Assembly: GCF_900100755.1 (NCBI RefSeq)
Contig: NZ_FNCI01000003.1
Coordinates: 62,001 to 126,000 of the forward strand
Source of the DNA: Onishia taeanensis
GTDB lineage: Bacteria > Pseudomonadota > Gammaproteobacteria > Pseudomonadales > Halomonadaceae
Reading direction: 5' to 3'
DNA length: 64,000 nt
This document shows, piece by piece, positions 35,929 through 44,050 of the stretch; position 1 is the first letter of the stretch; every line of letters starts with the position of its first letter. A model generated the notes under the pieces. That model ran no database searches. It had not been told where the DNA came from and worked only from the letters and a program-made list of their open reading frames with translations. Position numbers and translations under genes: made by a program.

Positions 35929-37104
35929 CTAGTTGGAGGCGAGGATCGTCTGATCGGGAATGTACAGTGTCTGACCGGCGCGGATCATGTCACTACTCAG
36001 GCCGTTGCGTTGGCGCAGGGACGCCAGGCTGACGTTGTGCCGATCGGCGATGACCGAGAGGTTGTCCCCTTGGCGAACCACATAGCGCACCGTGCCGGTG
36101 GAAACGCCATCCAGGTTGGCCAGCAGGGTATCCTTAACGGCGGCAGGGACGACCAGTTCAGGCGTGTAGGCGGGGTCGACAAAACCATCCAGGTGGCCAG
36201 GGTTGAGCGACTTCAGTCGGTTCACGCTGACGTCGGCCATCTGGGCGAGGCGCTCGAGACTCAGGGGAACGTCGACCTCCACTGCGGCCACGGTAGGCGT
36301 ATTGTCGATGGTTGGCAGTGACAGCGAATAGCGCTCGGGATCATTGATGATCGCCGAGATCGCCAGCAGCTTGGGCACATAGTTCATGGTTTCGCCCGGC
36401 AGGCGCAGGTGCCAATAGTCGGTCGGCTCGCCTCGACTCGCCGCGTCACGGCGGGCCCGGTTCACCGTGCCGGCCCCCGCATTATAGGCCGCTAAAGACA
36501 GTTCCATATCGCCTTCATACCACTGCGCGGCCTGCCCTTCGAGGTAGTCCAGCGCCGCCTCGGTGGCGGCGACCACATCCAGTCGCCCGTCATAGCCGCG
36601 GGTGCGGGTTAGGCCAAGGGCATCACCGGTGCGCGGCATGAACTGCCAAAGTCCTGATGCTCCCCTGTGGCTGCGTGCCTTGGGATCGTAGGCACTCTCA
36701 ATGAAGGGCAGGAGCGCAATCTCCCCGGGGAGATCGCGTGCTTCCACGCGACTGGTGATCCAGTGCATCCACGGCCGAGAGCGTTCGATGATATCGGCGA
36801 TACTCTCGGGATGTTCCTGATAATGATCGATCCACTCCTGTACGCGAGGCTGATCAATCTGGTCCTGCCAGGCAAAACGCTGGCGCAGAACTTGCCAGAA
36901 TCCCGGCGGTTCGAGGACCAAGGCATCCCAGAAGGTGGTGTTCGACTGGTCGAGCGCCTGAAGGCTATGACGTTCTCCGCTGGCGGTCTGGCCTTGGGGG
37001 AAGCTGCTGGCTTTGGCGGCCGCTGCAGCCAGCGTCATGCTGGTGATGAAAAGCGTACCTGCCAGGCAAACGGCCCGGCGACGTGCGGTGATATAGGTTG
37101 ACAT
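35929..37104 (-). CDS. mltD: Membrane-bound lytic murein transglycosylase D with one LysM
   Basis: A 391-residue exported protein. The N-terminal signal (GTLFITSMTLAAAAAKA) has no lipobox Cys. The SLT domain carries catalytic Glu136 in LLPFIESAYDPKA, then GASGLWQFMP near residue 148 and SLAAYNAGAGTVNRA near 203. One LysM domain lies near residues 338-385 (YVVRQGDNLSVIADRHNVSL). E. coli MltD has two LysM copies, so this is a shorter form. It cleaves the MurNAc-GlcNAc bond of peptidoglycan to give anhydro-muropeptides. It stands next to gloB on the same strand. Confidence 0.9.
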   Translation of the reverse strand: MSTYITARRRAVCLAGTLFITSMTLAAAAAKASSFPQGQTASGERHSLQALDQSNTTFWDALVLEPPGFWQVLRQRFAWQDQIDQPRVQEWIDHYQEHPESIADIIERSRPWMHWITSRVEARDLPGEIALLPFIESAYDPKARSHRGASGLWQFMPRTGDALGLTRTRGYDGRLDVVAATEAALDYLEGQAAQWYEGDMELSLAAYNAGAGTVNRARRDAASRGEPTDYWHLRLPGETMNYVPKLLAISAIINDPERYSLSLPTIDNTPTVAAVEVDVPLSLERLAQMADVSVNRLKSLNPGHLDGFVDPAYTPELVVPAAVKDTLLANLDGVSTGTVRYVVRQGDNLSVIADRHNVSLASLRQRNGLSSDMIRAGQTLYIPDQTILASN

Positions 37105-37172
37105 ATAAATACGGGTCCTCGTGGGCGCTAAATGGCGGCGTCCAGGGGCAATGGAATCATGATCGGGATGAC

Positions 37173-37940
37173 TTAAAAGGCATCCTTCCAGGCGCGTAGG
37201 GTGGTAAAAGTGGCGAGGGGCGTGTCGGTATCGCCTTGGGAACTGGCGGCTCGCTGAACGCCGCGCTGGTCGGTGCGCAGGAAGGGGTTGACCTGTAGTT
37301 CGCGTGCCATGTTGCTGGGAAGCGTGGGGCGGTCCAGCTCGCGAGAGCGTTGACAGTCGCGCTGATAGGCATCCAGCAGGGTGTTGTCTGTATCGGCTGC
37401 CTTGGCGAAACGCAGATTCGCCAGCGTGTACTCGTGAGCGGCAAATACCAAGGTGTCGCCGGGCAGGGCCGCCAGGCGTGACAGCGAGGTGTGCATCTGT
37501 TCTGCCGTGCCTTCGAATAGTCGGCCGCAGCCGCCGGAGAACAGGGTGTCACCACAGAACAGTAGCGGTGGTACACCCGCGGCGAAAAAGGCGATATGGT
37601 CGAGCGTGTGACCGGGCACTGCCATGACCTCGAAGCGGCGCCCCATCACCAAGCATTCGTCGCCGTCGCCGAGGCGCTCGTCGATACCGTTGATGCTCGG
37701 GTTGTCTGGGCCGATAACCCGCGGGTGATAGCGCTCGATCAGTTTGGGCAGTCCGCCAGTGTGGTCTGGGTGATGATGGGTAATCAGGATGGAGGCAAGC
37801 GTCAGTCCCTCGCGCTCCAGAACCTCGATAACCGGCGCAGCATCGCCCGGGTCGACAACAGCCACCTTGTCACTGGTGTCCTGGCGAAGGAGCCAGATGT
37901 AGTTGTCGTTGAAGGCCGGGATCGGTGTCACGCTCAGCAT
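37173..37940 (-). CDS. gloB: Hydroxyacylglutathione hydrolase (glyoxalase II)
   Basis: A 255-residue metallo-beta-lactamase fold enzyme. The metal motif THHHPDHTGG spans residues 54-63, and VMAVPGHTLDHIAFF near 108 and FCGDTLFSGGCGRLFEG near 127 follow. The C-terminal substrate domain contains HEYTLANLRFA near 163 and the glutathione-binding region that ends the protein. It hydrolyses S-lactoylglutathione to D-lactate in the cytoplasm. It diverges from yafS-rnhA-dnaQ, the arrangement known from E. coli and relatives. Confidence 0.94.
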   Translation of the reverse strand: MLSVTPIPAFNDNYIWLLRQDTSDKVAVVDPGDAAPVIEVLEREGLTLASILITHHHPDHTGGLPKLIERYHPRVIGPDNPSINGIDERLGDGDECLVMGRRFEVMAVPGHTLDHIAFFAAGVPPLLFCGDTLFSGGCGRLFEGTAEQMHTSLSRLAALPGDTLVFAAHEYTLANLRFAKAADTDNTLLDAYQRDCQRSRELDRPTLPSNMARELQVNPFLRTDQRGVQRAASSQGDTDTPLATFTTLRAWKDAF

Positions 37941-38424
37941 GGGATAGTGTCCTCGGTTATGGCTGCGTCATATCGGACGGTGCCGGCTGCTATATTTAAT
38001 GCCTACAGCAGTTGCGAAAGGGGAGCCAGGCGAGCATGGTGACGCTTGATGGCGTCTTCATGCATTAGCAGTTCCCACAGTACTCTTCAGTACCCACTGC
38101 CCGCGCCATCATCCTGACTGCGCCACCACGCTATCGGTATGGCGATTCTTCCTTGAATCCTGACAGTATCCAGTACGTTAGAGAGCGATGTATGGTGACG
38201 GTGCGACCCAAGCAACGACGGGGACTAGAGTAATCCTGCGCGCCACAAAGGCAGCTACGGGCAAGCGTTGGTCTAGTTCGCTTTAGACACACAGGCCATC
38301 AAGACAGGTCATTTAAGAAGGGATGAACCTTCTCAGTTTGCCGCCACTCCTATGACTGGCCACCTCGGATTTGGCCAAGGGCCAGCGTCAAAAATAGCCG
38401 CTACTTTGGAGGCTTCGGCATAGC
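37941..38424. other. Non-coding gap between gloB and yafS
   Basis: A 484-base stretch between divergent genes. It must contain the promoters of gloB and of the yafS-rnhA operon. I see no convincing reading frame, RNA gene or strong terminator in it; a short GAAGG/CCTTC inverted repeat near 38320 is too weak to call. Confidence 0.4.
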
Positions 38425-39198
38425 GTGTCAAATTCACCCGACCCGATAGTACTGGCACAGATGGTGCGAGACGCCCGACGTTTCTGGTCCACCGAGGATG
38501 GGCGCGCGCAATGGGCCGCCGAGCGAGCCTGCCTTGGGCCGGCGTGCGAGCAGCTATTTGGTGGCCATAGCCTCGAGCTTGGCATGGCGCCGCGCCTTGC
38601 CGATATGTGTCCGATCAATCATGCCATGCAGTGGTCGCCGACCCGTGAGTTGGCCGAGCACGCCGCTACGCTGGTTTGCACCCCCGACCAGATTCCCTTG
38701 CCGGATGAATCCCTGGCGCTGGTGGTGATTCATCACCTGCTTGAGGTGGTGGATCAGCCCCATCATGTTCTGCAGGAGGCCGCGAGGGTCACCGCCGATG
38801 ATGGCCGGTTGTTCATCTTTGGCTGGAGCCCCAGAGGCGCCTCTGGCTTGAGCCGACTGATACCGAACAGGCGCCGTCGACTGCCTTGGTGCGGTCAGTG
38901 GCGAACCCCAGGGCGGCTCAGGGACTGGCTGGAATTTGTCGACTTCGAGATCGAGCGGGTAGACTACTGCGGTTTTCACTGGCCTGGCAGCGCACCCCGC
39001 AATGCCGGTCTCGAGGCCTTGGGGCGGCGCTATAATCTGCCGCTCGGGGATACGTTCATGATACGTGCCCGGCGGCGCTCGCAGCTGGCAACGGTTCAGC
39101 GGCCGCGCCTAGCGCTCGGCTCTTCTCTGGGAGCCGCCGGTCTAGGGCGAGCCACCGGCCTGGCACGACAACCCGATAGGATGGCCGAGGGTGACTGA
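38425..39198 (+). CDS. yafS: SAM-dependent methyltransferase (YafS-like)
   Basis: A 257-residue class I methyltransferase fold. The SAM region is atypical: [16 protein letters not shown] near residue 49. The post-I acidic segments are [34 protein letters not shown] near 90-123, and [17 protein letters not shown] follows. It fits the methyltransferase that lies between gloB and rnhA in gammaproteobacteria (YafS). The start is GTG at 38425 with GGAGG 13 bases upstream, a rather wide spacing; ATG 38461 is an alternative. The 3' end overlaps rnhA by 8 bases. The substrate is unknown. Confidence 0.8.
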   Translation: MSNSPDPIVLAQMVRDARRFWSTEDGRAQWAAERACLGPACEQLFGGHSLELGMAPRLADMCPINHAMQWSPTRELAEHAATLVCTPDQIPLPDESLALVVIHHLLEVVDQPHHVLQEAARVTADDGRLFIFGWSPRGASGLSRLIPNRRRRLPWCGQWRTPGRLRDWLEFVDFEIERVDYCGFHWPGSAPRNAGLEALGRRYNLPLGDTFMIRARRRSQLATVQRPRLALGSSLGAAGLGRATGLARQPDRMAEGD

Positions 39199-39652
39199 CA
39201 CCGCACTGCCCCGCGTGACGATTTATACCGATGGAGCCTGTCGTGGCAATCCTGGCCCGGGAGGATGGGGGGCCCTGATGAAAAGCGGTGATCACGAGAA
39301 ACGCCTCAACGGATTCGAGGCCAAGACCACCAATAACCGCATGGAGCTGATGGCGGCCATCATGGCCCTGCGCGAACTCAAACGAGAATGCCAGGTGGAA
39401 TTGTGGACCGACTCCCAGTACCTGCGTAAGGGCATCACCGAGTGGATCCACGGCTGGCAAAAAAAGGGCTGGAAGACGGCCTCTCGTCAGCCAGTGAAGA
39501 ATGCCGAACTATGGAAAGAGCTGTTGGCAGAGACGCATCGCCATCGCATTGAATGGCACTGGGTAAAAGGCCATAGCGGCCATCCCGGCAATGAAGCGGC
39601 CGATGCCCTGGCCAACGAAGCCATTGACGAACAGCAGGCGTCGCGGGCTTGA
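39191..39652 (+). CDS. rnhA: Ribonuclease HI
   Basis: A 153-residue RNase H1. Metal-binding acidic residues are visible in order: Asp14 in [14 protein letters not shown], Glu in NNRMELMA near residue 52, Asp in WTDSQYL near 75, and the C-terminal [14 protein letters not shown] with Asp near 140. It cuts the RNA strand of RNA:DNA hybrids. The start is GTG at 39191 inside yafS with no good spacing for its own Shine-Dalgarno, so translation is probably coupled to yafS. It is followed by dnaQ, as in E. coli. Confidence 0.95.
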   Translation: MTDTALPRVTIYTDGACRGNPGPGGWGALMKSGDHEKRLNGFEAKTTNNRMELMAAIMALRELKRECQVELWTDSQYLRKGITEWIHGWQKKGWKTASRQPVKNAELWKELLAETHRHRIEWHWVKGHSGHPGNEAADALANEAIDEQQASRA

Positions 39653-39827
39653 GCGCCGTACTCCGTGACGGTGCGGCTTACCTGCCTTTGGCCTGGAAGG
39701 TGCTTTGGCGCTTTCCAGAAGGCGATGGTCTTTAGAGCCGCGACACCGCAGCAAGTTGGCGAAGCTGCTCGCGCCCGCTGCGCCCCCGAAAGCCCGTTTT
39801 AAAAAGCCCGTTCCTGAGAGAGACAAC

Positions 39828-40598
39828 ATGCGCCAGATCATTCTTGATACCGAGACCACCGGCATCGACCCTCGAGATGGACATCGCCTGATCGAGATCG
39901 GGGGGGTGGAGATGATCAACCGGCGCCTGACCGGGCGGACCTATCATCAGTTCATCAACCCGGAGCGGGAGATCGAGGAAGAAGCGATCGGCATCCACGG
40001 CATTACCAATGAGCGTGTGGCCGACGAGCCAGTCTTTGCGGCCATTGCCGATGAATTCTGGGCCTTCATCGAAGGGGCCGAGCTGGTCATCCACAATGCG
40101 CCCTTCGACGTTGGCTTCATCGATAATGAACTTTCGATGCTCAACGCCAAGCGCAGCATAACGCTCGGTCCCGTTGCCGAGCATTGCCGGATCCTCGACA
40201 CCCTGGTCATGGCGCGCAAGATGCACCCTGGGCAGCGCAATAGCCTCGATGCCCTGTGCAAGCGCTATCAGATCGAAAACGGCCACCGCGTGCTGCACGG
40301 CGCTCTGCTGGATGCCGAGATCCTGGCCGATGTCTACCTGCACATGACCGGTGGGCAAACGGCGCTGACGCTGGATGCTCAGGCTGGTAACGAGCAAGAG
40401 AATACCCAGCAAAGCAGCGGCATCCGGCGACTCGACGAACAGCGGCCTCGCCTGTCGGTCATCGCGCCCGACGACGTCGAGCTGGCGGCACACCGCGCCA
40501 AGCTCGCGGTTATTCGCGAGGCAGCAGGCGAGTGCGGCTGGGACAGTTTGCCAGGATGGGCGCCGGCACCCGGTGCCATCGAAGGTGAGACGCACTGA
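39828..40598 (+). CDS. dnaQ: DNA polymerase III epsilon subunit (3'-5' exonuclease)
   Basis: A 256-residue DEDDh exonuclease. Exo I is ILDTETTG (Asp7, Glu9), Exo II is HNAPFDVGFIDNEL near residue 92, and Exo III is HGALLDAEILADVY near 158. The ATG at 39828 has GAGAGA upstream; a longer upstream frame has no conserved residues. The C-terminal 70 residues correspond to the region that binds the polymerase alpha subunit. It proofreads for Pol III. The stop overlaps the next start by one base (TGATG), coupling it to nudC. Confidence 0.93.
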   Translation: MRQIILDTETTGIDPRDGHRLIEIGGVEMINRRLTGRTYHQFINPEREIEEEAIGIHGITNERVADEPVFAAIADEFWAFIEGAELVIHNAPFDVGFIDNELSMLNAKRSITLGPVAEHCRILDTLVMARKMHPGQRNSLDALCKRYQIENGHRVLHGALLDAEILADVYLHMTGGQTALTLDAQAGNEQENTQQSSGIRRLDEQRPRLSVIAPDDVELAAHRAKLAVIREAAGECGWDSLPGWAPAPGAIEGETH

Positions 40599-41383
40599 TG
40601 TTTCAGCGTGTCCTTCCCAAAGGTGCAGCGTCCGGGTGGACGCTGCACCTGCACCGTGGCCGCATTGCCCCTGGCGTCGATGGCGCTCCCCTCCAGGGTC
40701 CTGGCCCCTGGCCCTCAGAGGCCCTGCCTCTTGGCTACTGGCACGACGTGCCGGTCGCACTGGTCTTCGATGACGAGGATCCCAGTGCGGCGGAGGACTG
40801 GCCTGATGGGCGTGCCTGGCTGGCGAACATGCCGCAAGCCTATTTCCCACTGTTGTCGACTGCTTTACAGGTCGCTAGCTGGTGGCAGAACCACCGCTTC
40901 TGCGGCCGCTGTGGGAGCCGCACACGGCATGTTTCCTGGGAGTTTGCGATGCACTGCGATGCCTGCGGGCATCGCAACTATCCCCGCATTTCACCCTGTA
41001 TCATCACGCTGGTGACCCACGGCGATGCCATGTTGCTTGGGCGCAGTCCGCGTTTTCCCGTGGGGCGCTATTCGACCCTTGCCGGGTTTATCGAGCCGGG
41101 GGAATCAGCAGAGGAGGCCGTACGGCGAGAGGTGTTTGAAGAGGTGGGCGTCTCGGTCGGGCGAACCCGCTACTTTCTCAGCCAGGCATGGCCGTTCCCG
41201 CATTCGCTGATGCTCGGGTACTTCGCCGAAGCGGCAAGCCGTGATATTCGTATCGATGATCGGGAGATCGCCGATGCGGCTTGGTTCCTGCCGGATGAGA
41301 TGCCTGAACTGCCGCCTAGATTTTCCATCTCAAGACAGCTAATCGACACCCACCTCAAATCTGTCTCGTCGCGCGGCCAATGA
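40598..41383 (+). CDS. nudC: NAD(H) pyrophosphatase / decapping NudC
   Basis: A 261-residue Nudix hydrolase. A four-Cys zinc site (FCGRCGS near residue 101 and CDACGHRNYPR near 119) is typical of NudC. The Nudix box GFIEPGESAEEAVRREVFEEVG lies near residue 164, followed by SQAWPFPHSLM (the SQPWPFPxS motif). It hydrolyses NAD(H) and removes NAD caps from RNA. It overlaps dnaQ by one base. Confidence 0.93.
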   Translation: MFQRVLPKGAASGWTLHLHRGRIAPGVDGAPLQGPGPWPSEALPLGYWHDVPVALVFDDEDPSAAEDWPDGRAWLANMPQAYFPLLSTALQVASWWQNHRFCGRCGSRTRHVSWEFAMHCDACGHRNYPRISPCIITLVTHGDAMLLGRSPRFPVGRYSTLAGFIEPGESAEEAVRREVFEEVGVSVGRTRYFLSQAWPFPHSLMLGYFAEAASRDIRIDDREIADAAWFLPDEMPELPPRFSISRQLIDTHLKSVSSRGQ

Positions 41384-41532
41384 GACAGTCAAGAGGGAAT
41401 ACCGCTTTGTTGATACGCCTTCACTGAGATCGCTGAGCAGCGGGCTAGGCAGAAGGCAGAGTAGGGCGAGTCGTTAGTCCTGCGGACGTTGCCATACGCC
41501 AATGGCGGCGGATGGCAACCCGGTGAGTCGAC

Positions 41533-41844
41533 TTAGCGGCTGGGAAACAGGCTATTCAGGCGTGTCGCCAGCATGATGTTGCCGGTGGCTTTGAGCTGGC
41601 CGCTCATGAAGGCGCTCATGCCGCTGAGTTCCCCGCTCATCACGCCCTTCAGGGTGTCACTGGACATCGTCAGCGTTACCGACGGGTCCTCGTGCTCGCC
41701 CTCCTGGATATCCAGGTTGCCATCCTTTACCACCAGGTAGTAGTTACCTTTGTCGTTGAAATTGAACTGGAATACATCGTCCATGCCCTGTGCCGCCTGG
41801 GGGTCGAAGCGTGTCTGGAGTTTCTCGAGTACATTGTCGGTCAT
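41533..41844 (-). CDS. SCP2 sterol-binding domain protein
   Basis: A 103-residue protein consisting of one SCP2 domain: the start DNVLEKLQTRFDP, then VFQFNFNDKGNYYLVVKDG near residue 25, PSVTLTMSSDTLKGVMSGELSG near 54 and AFMSGQLKATGNIMLA near 78. The domain binds lipids or acyl-CoA in a hydrophobic tunnel. It is a cytoplasmic, acidic protein. Regulation is not apparent. It stands alone between convergent and divergent neighbours. Confidence 0.88.
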   Translation of the reverse strand: MTDNVLEKLQTRFDPQAAQGMDDVFQFNFNDKGNYYLVVKDGNLDIQEGEHEDPSVTLTMSSDTLKGVMSGELSGMSAFMSGQLKATGNIMLATRLNSLFPSR

Positions 41845-42052
41845 GACGAATCCTATTGGTGACGGGCTCAGCTGTGACGATTTAAACGACGAAGACGAAT
41901 AAGGGCACGGATGGCCACCCTAGAGACCGAGGCTATTTAAAACGAGCGTTCTGATCAAGGCTTTATATGTCAAGCTGATGAAATGCTTTCCCCTTTGCCG
42001 CCAGGATGATGGAATCGACTGACTGATAGTGCTCGTATTCAAGGAGAGCGTA

Positions 42053-43087
42053 GTGAACGAATGGATACAGGATTACGCCCTGTTTTTTGCTCAGGTTCTG
42101 ACATTGCTGGCGATGCTGGCAGCCATCATGGTCCTGGTAAGCAAAGGCCGTGGCCAGGAAGGTGCAGGGGCACAGCTTCGCGTCGAAGAGCTGAACCTTC
42201 GTCAACGCAAGCGGGTGCGACGCCTGAAACTGGCGGTGGCCGAGCCACAGGGCCGCAAGCGGCTACTCAAGGGCTTTCGTCGCGACGATAAGCAGGCGCG
42301 CAAGAAAGGCGGTGAAGATTCCGCCCGCGGCAATGTTTGGGTCCTCGACTTTCATGGCGACTTGAAGGCCTCGGGAACGGCGCGGCTTGCAGAGGAAATT
42401 TCCGCCTTGTTGGACGTCGTTGCCGAAGGCGATGAAGTGGTGCTGCGCCTCGAATCTGCTGGAGGGCTGGTGCATGCCTACGGCCTTGCCGCGGCGCAAT
42501 TGGATCGCTTACGCGAGGCGGGCGTCGTGACGCGGGTCTGCGTCGACAAGGTGGCCGCTAGCGGCGGCTACATGATGGCTTGTTGCGCCGATCATCTGCA
42601 GGTCGCCCCCTTCGCGGTGCTGGGCTCGATTGGCGTCGTGGCGCAAGTGCCCAACGTGCATCGGCTTCTCAAGCGTCATGATGTCGATGTCGAAGTGCTG
42701 ACAGCGGGGCGCTACAAGCGCACCTTGACGGTGCTGGGCGAAAATACGCAAGAAGGTCGAGACAAGTTTCTCGCCGATATCGAGCATACCCACGAGCTTT
42801 TCAAGCGCCATATCGCCGAAAGGCGTCCGGCGATGGACATCGAGCAGCTCGCGACCGGTGAGATCTGGTATGGCCGAGAAGCCGTCGACAACGGTTTGGC
42901 CGATGAGGTCATGACCAGCGATGCGTATCTTCTCGCGCGTATGCAGGACGCCCGGGTGCTGTCAGTGCGACTGGAAGCGCAGAAGCGCCTTCCCGAGCGC
43001 CTGGGGCTATCGCTGTCGGCAGGTGTCGAGCGGGGTGTGACAAGGCTGCTTGAGGCGGTTGATGCCAGTCGATGGCTCAAGCGCTAG
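42053..43087 (+). CDS. sohB: Inner-membrane serine protease SohB (S49)
   Basis: About 344 residues. One N-terminal membrane helix (residues 8-30) is followed by a charged linker (KRVRRLKLAVAEPQGRKRLL) and the S49 domain. The catalytic Ser170 is in AASGGYMMA and Lys222 in AGRYKRTLT, and GSIGVVAQVPN lies between them. The GTG at 42053 is chosen because AAGGAG lies 7 bases upstream; a GTG at 42029 lacks one. It is a single-helix, cytoplasm-anchored peptidase of the SppA family whose physiological substrate is unclear. Confidence 0.9.
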   Translation: MNEWIQDYALFFAQVLTLLAMLAAIMVLVSKGRGQEGAGAQLRVEELNLRQRKRVRRLKLAVAEPQGRKRLLKGFRRDDKQARKKGGEDSARGNVWVLDFHGDLKASGTARLAEEISALLDVVAEGDEVVLRLESAGGLVHAYGLAAAQLDRLREAGVVTRVCVDKVAASGGYMMACCADHLQVAPFAVLGSIGVVAQVPNVHRLLKRHDVDVEVLTAGRYKRTLTVLGENTQEGRDKFLADIEHTHELFKRHIAERRPAMDIEQLATGEIWYGREAVDNGLADEVMTSDAYLLARMQDARVLSVRLEAQKRLPERLGLSLSAGVERGVTRLLEAVDASRWLKR

Positions 43088-43188
43088 AGAGGTGACCCGG
43101 GCGAGTGGGAGGATTCATTATGTCTGGGGTCAGGCAGCGCCTGAGTGGGTGAGCTAGTCGCACCGAACAACGGCCGGCGCCGCAAAAG

Positions 43189-43220
43189 AAAACGCCTCGA
43201 GACCTGTCTCGGGGCGTTTT
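43189..43220. terminator. Bidirectional rho-independent terminator
   Basis: AAAACGCCTCGAGA and TCTCGGGGCGTTTT form a 14-bp stem (one G-T pair) with a CCTG loop. T and A runs flank it on both sides, so it ends both sohB and the ArsR gene. Confidence 0.85.
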
Positions 43221-43245
43221 GTGTTTAACGACTGCTTGCTCGTAA

Positions 43246-43572
43246 CTAGGCGGGCTTGCCTGGATAAAGCCGGCTGATAGCGTCGATGATGACCCTCGCC
43301 TGGTTGCCTTGCAGCGAATAATAGATCGTCTGTGACGCGCGTCTCGTGGTGACCATGCCCTCGCGACGAAGAATCGCTAGGTGCTGAGACAAGGCGGATT
43401 GACTGAGGCTCAAGCGAGCGTTGAGCTCAGACACAGAGAGTTCAGCCCCGTCTAACAGGCAAAGGATGCGAAGCCGGTTTTCGTTTGCCATGGCTTTGAG
43501 CAACGAAGTCGCCGCGCTCAAGACGGTGTCGCCGGCTTCGAGCAGTTGAATGGCGGGTTGTCGCGAGCTCAT
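43246..43572 (-). CDS. ArsR-family winged-helix regulator
   Basis: A 108-residue protein. A winged helix-turn-helix has LLKAMANENRLRILCLL near residue 25, the recognition part LSVSELNARLSLSQSALSQHLAILRREGMV near 45-75, and a short wing RRASQTIYYSL. No CxC metal-binding motif of the arsenic or cadmium sensors is present. It may respond to a small molecule or act as a simple repressor. The target is unknown; it diverges from prpE across a 478-base gap. Confidence 0.88.
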   Translation of the reverse strand: MSSRQPAIQLLEAGDTVLSAATSLLKAMANENRLRILCLLDGAELSVSELNARLSLSQSALSQHLAILRREGMVTTRRASQTIYYSLQGNQARVIIDAISRLYPGKPA

Positions 43573-44050
43573 GAAGTGACCTCCTGGCTGTGCGGTCCGT
43601 GCGCCTAAGACACTGGTGGCGGCGCACGCAGGGTAGGAAAATGCCGAAAGATCAACTTCCCTGGCTGTTGGACGGCACCAAGCGTGTCAAACATCACGAT
43701 GCTCGTCGGTCAATAACGAGGATGCCTACTGGGCAATCGGACGGATTTCATCGCTTCATTAAGCGAATCATCAATATGGGTTTAGTAAAGTTTTATTAAC
43801 ACTGCAAGCATGAATCCCTTAAGGCCAACGCAGTATCAACGCCTGCCAGTGGGGTCCTATGGTCATGTGTTGCCGGTGGAGCTCTTGATCGTTGTCAACA
43901 ATATTGGTGTTAAGTAGGTCGGTTAGCCCATTGTCGCAGAGAAATTCGTGTCAAAACCTCTAAAGTGTCAACAATCGGTTCGCACAGAGGTGGCTTATGG
44001 GGCCCTGTCTGTGTACGCCCAGGACGCTCATTTCCATTAAAGGTGCTGCC
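43573..44050. promoter_or_regulatory. Divergent spacer between ArsR regulator and prpE with TGTCAA repeats
   Basis: The 478-base gap contains TGTCAACAAT twice (43893-43902 and 43966-43975), plus related TGTCAA at 43949 and TGTCAAACAT at 43685. The motifs are all on the same strand, mostly within 160 bases of the prpE start. They are candidate regulator half-sites. No open reading frame here is convincing. Confidence 0.45.

Noticed and set aside
39732-40850. 372-codon frame opposite dnaQ and nudC
   Set aside because: Both plus-strand genes are unambiguous; the antisense frame is a composition artefact.
43590-43799. Small frame (69 codons) upstream of prpE
   Set aside because: No ribosome binding site and no recognisable motif; it lies in the promoter region.
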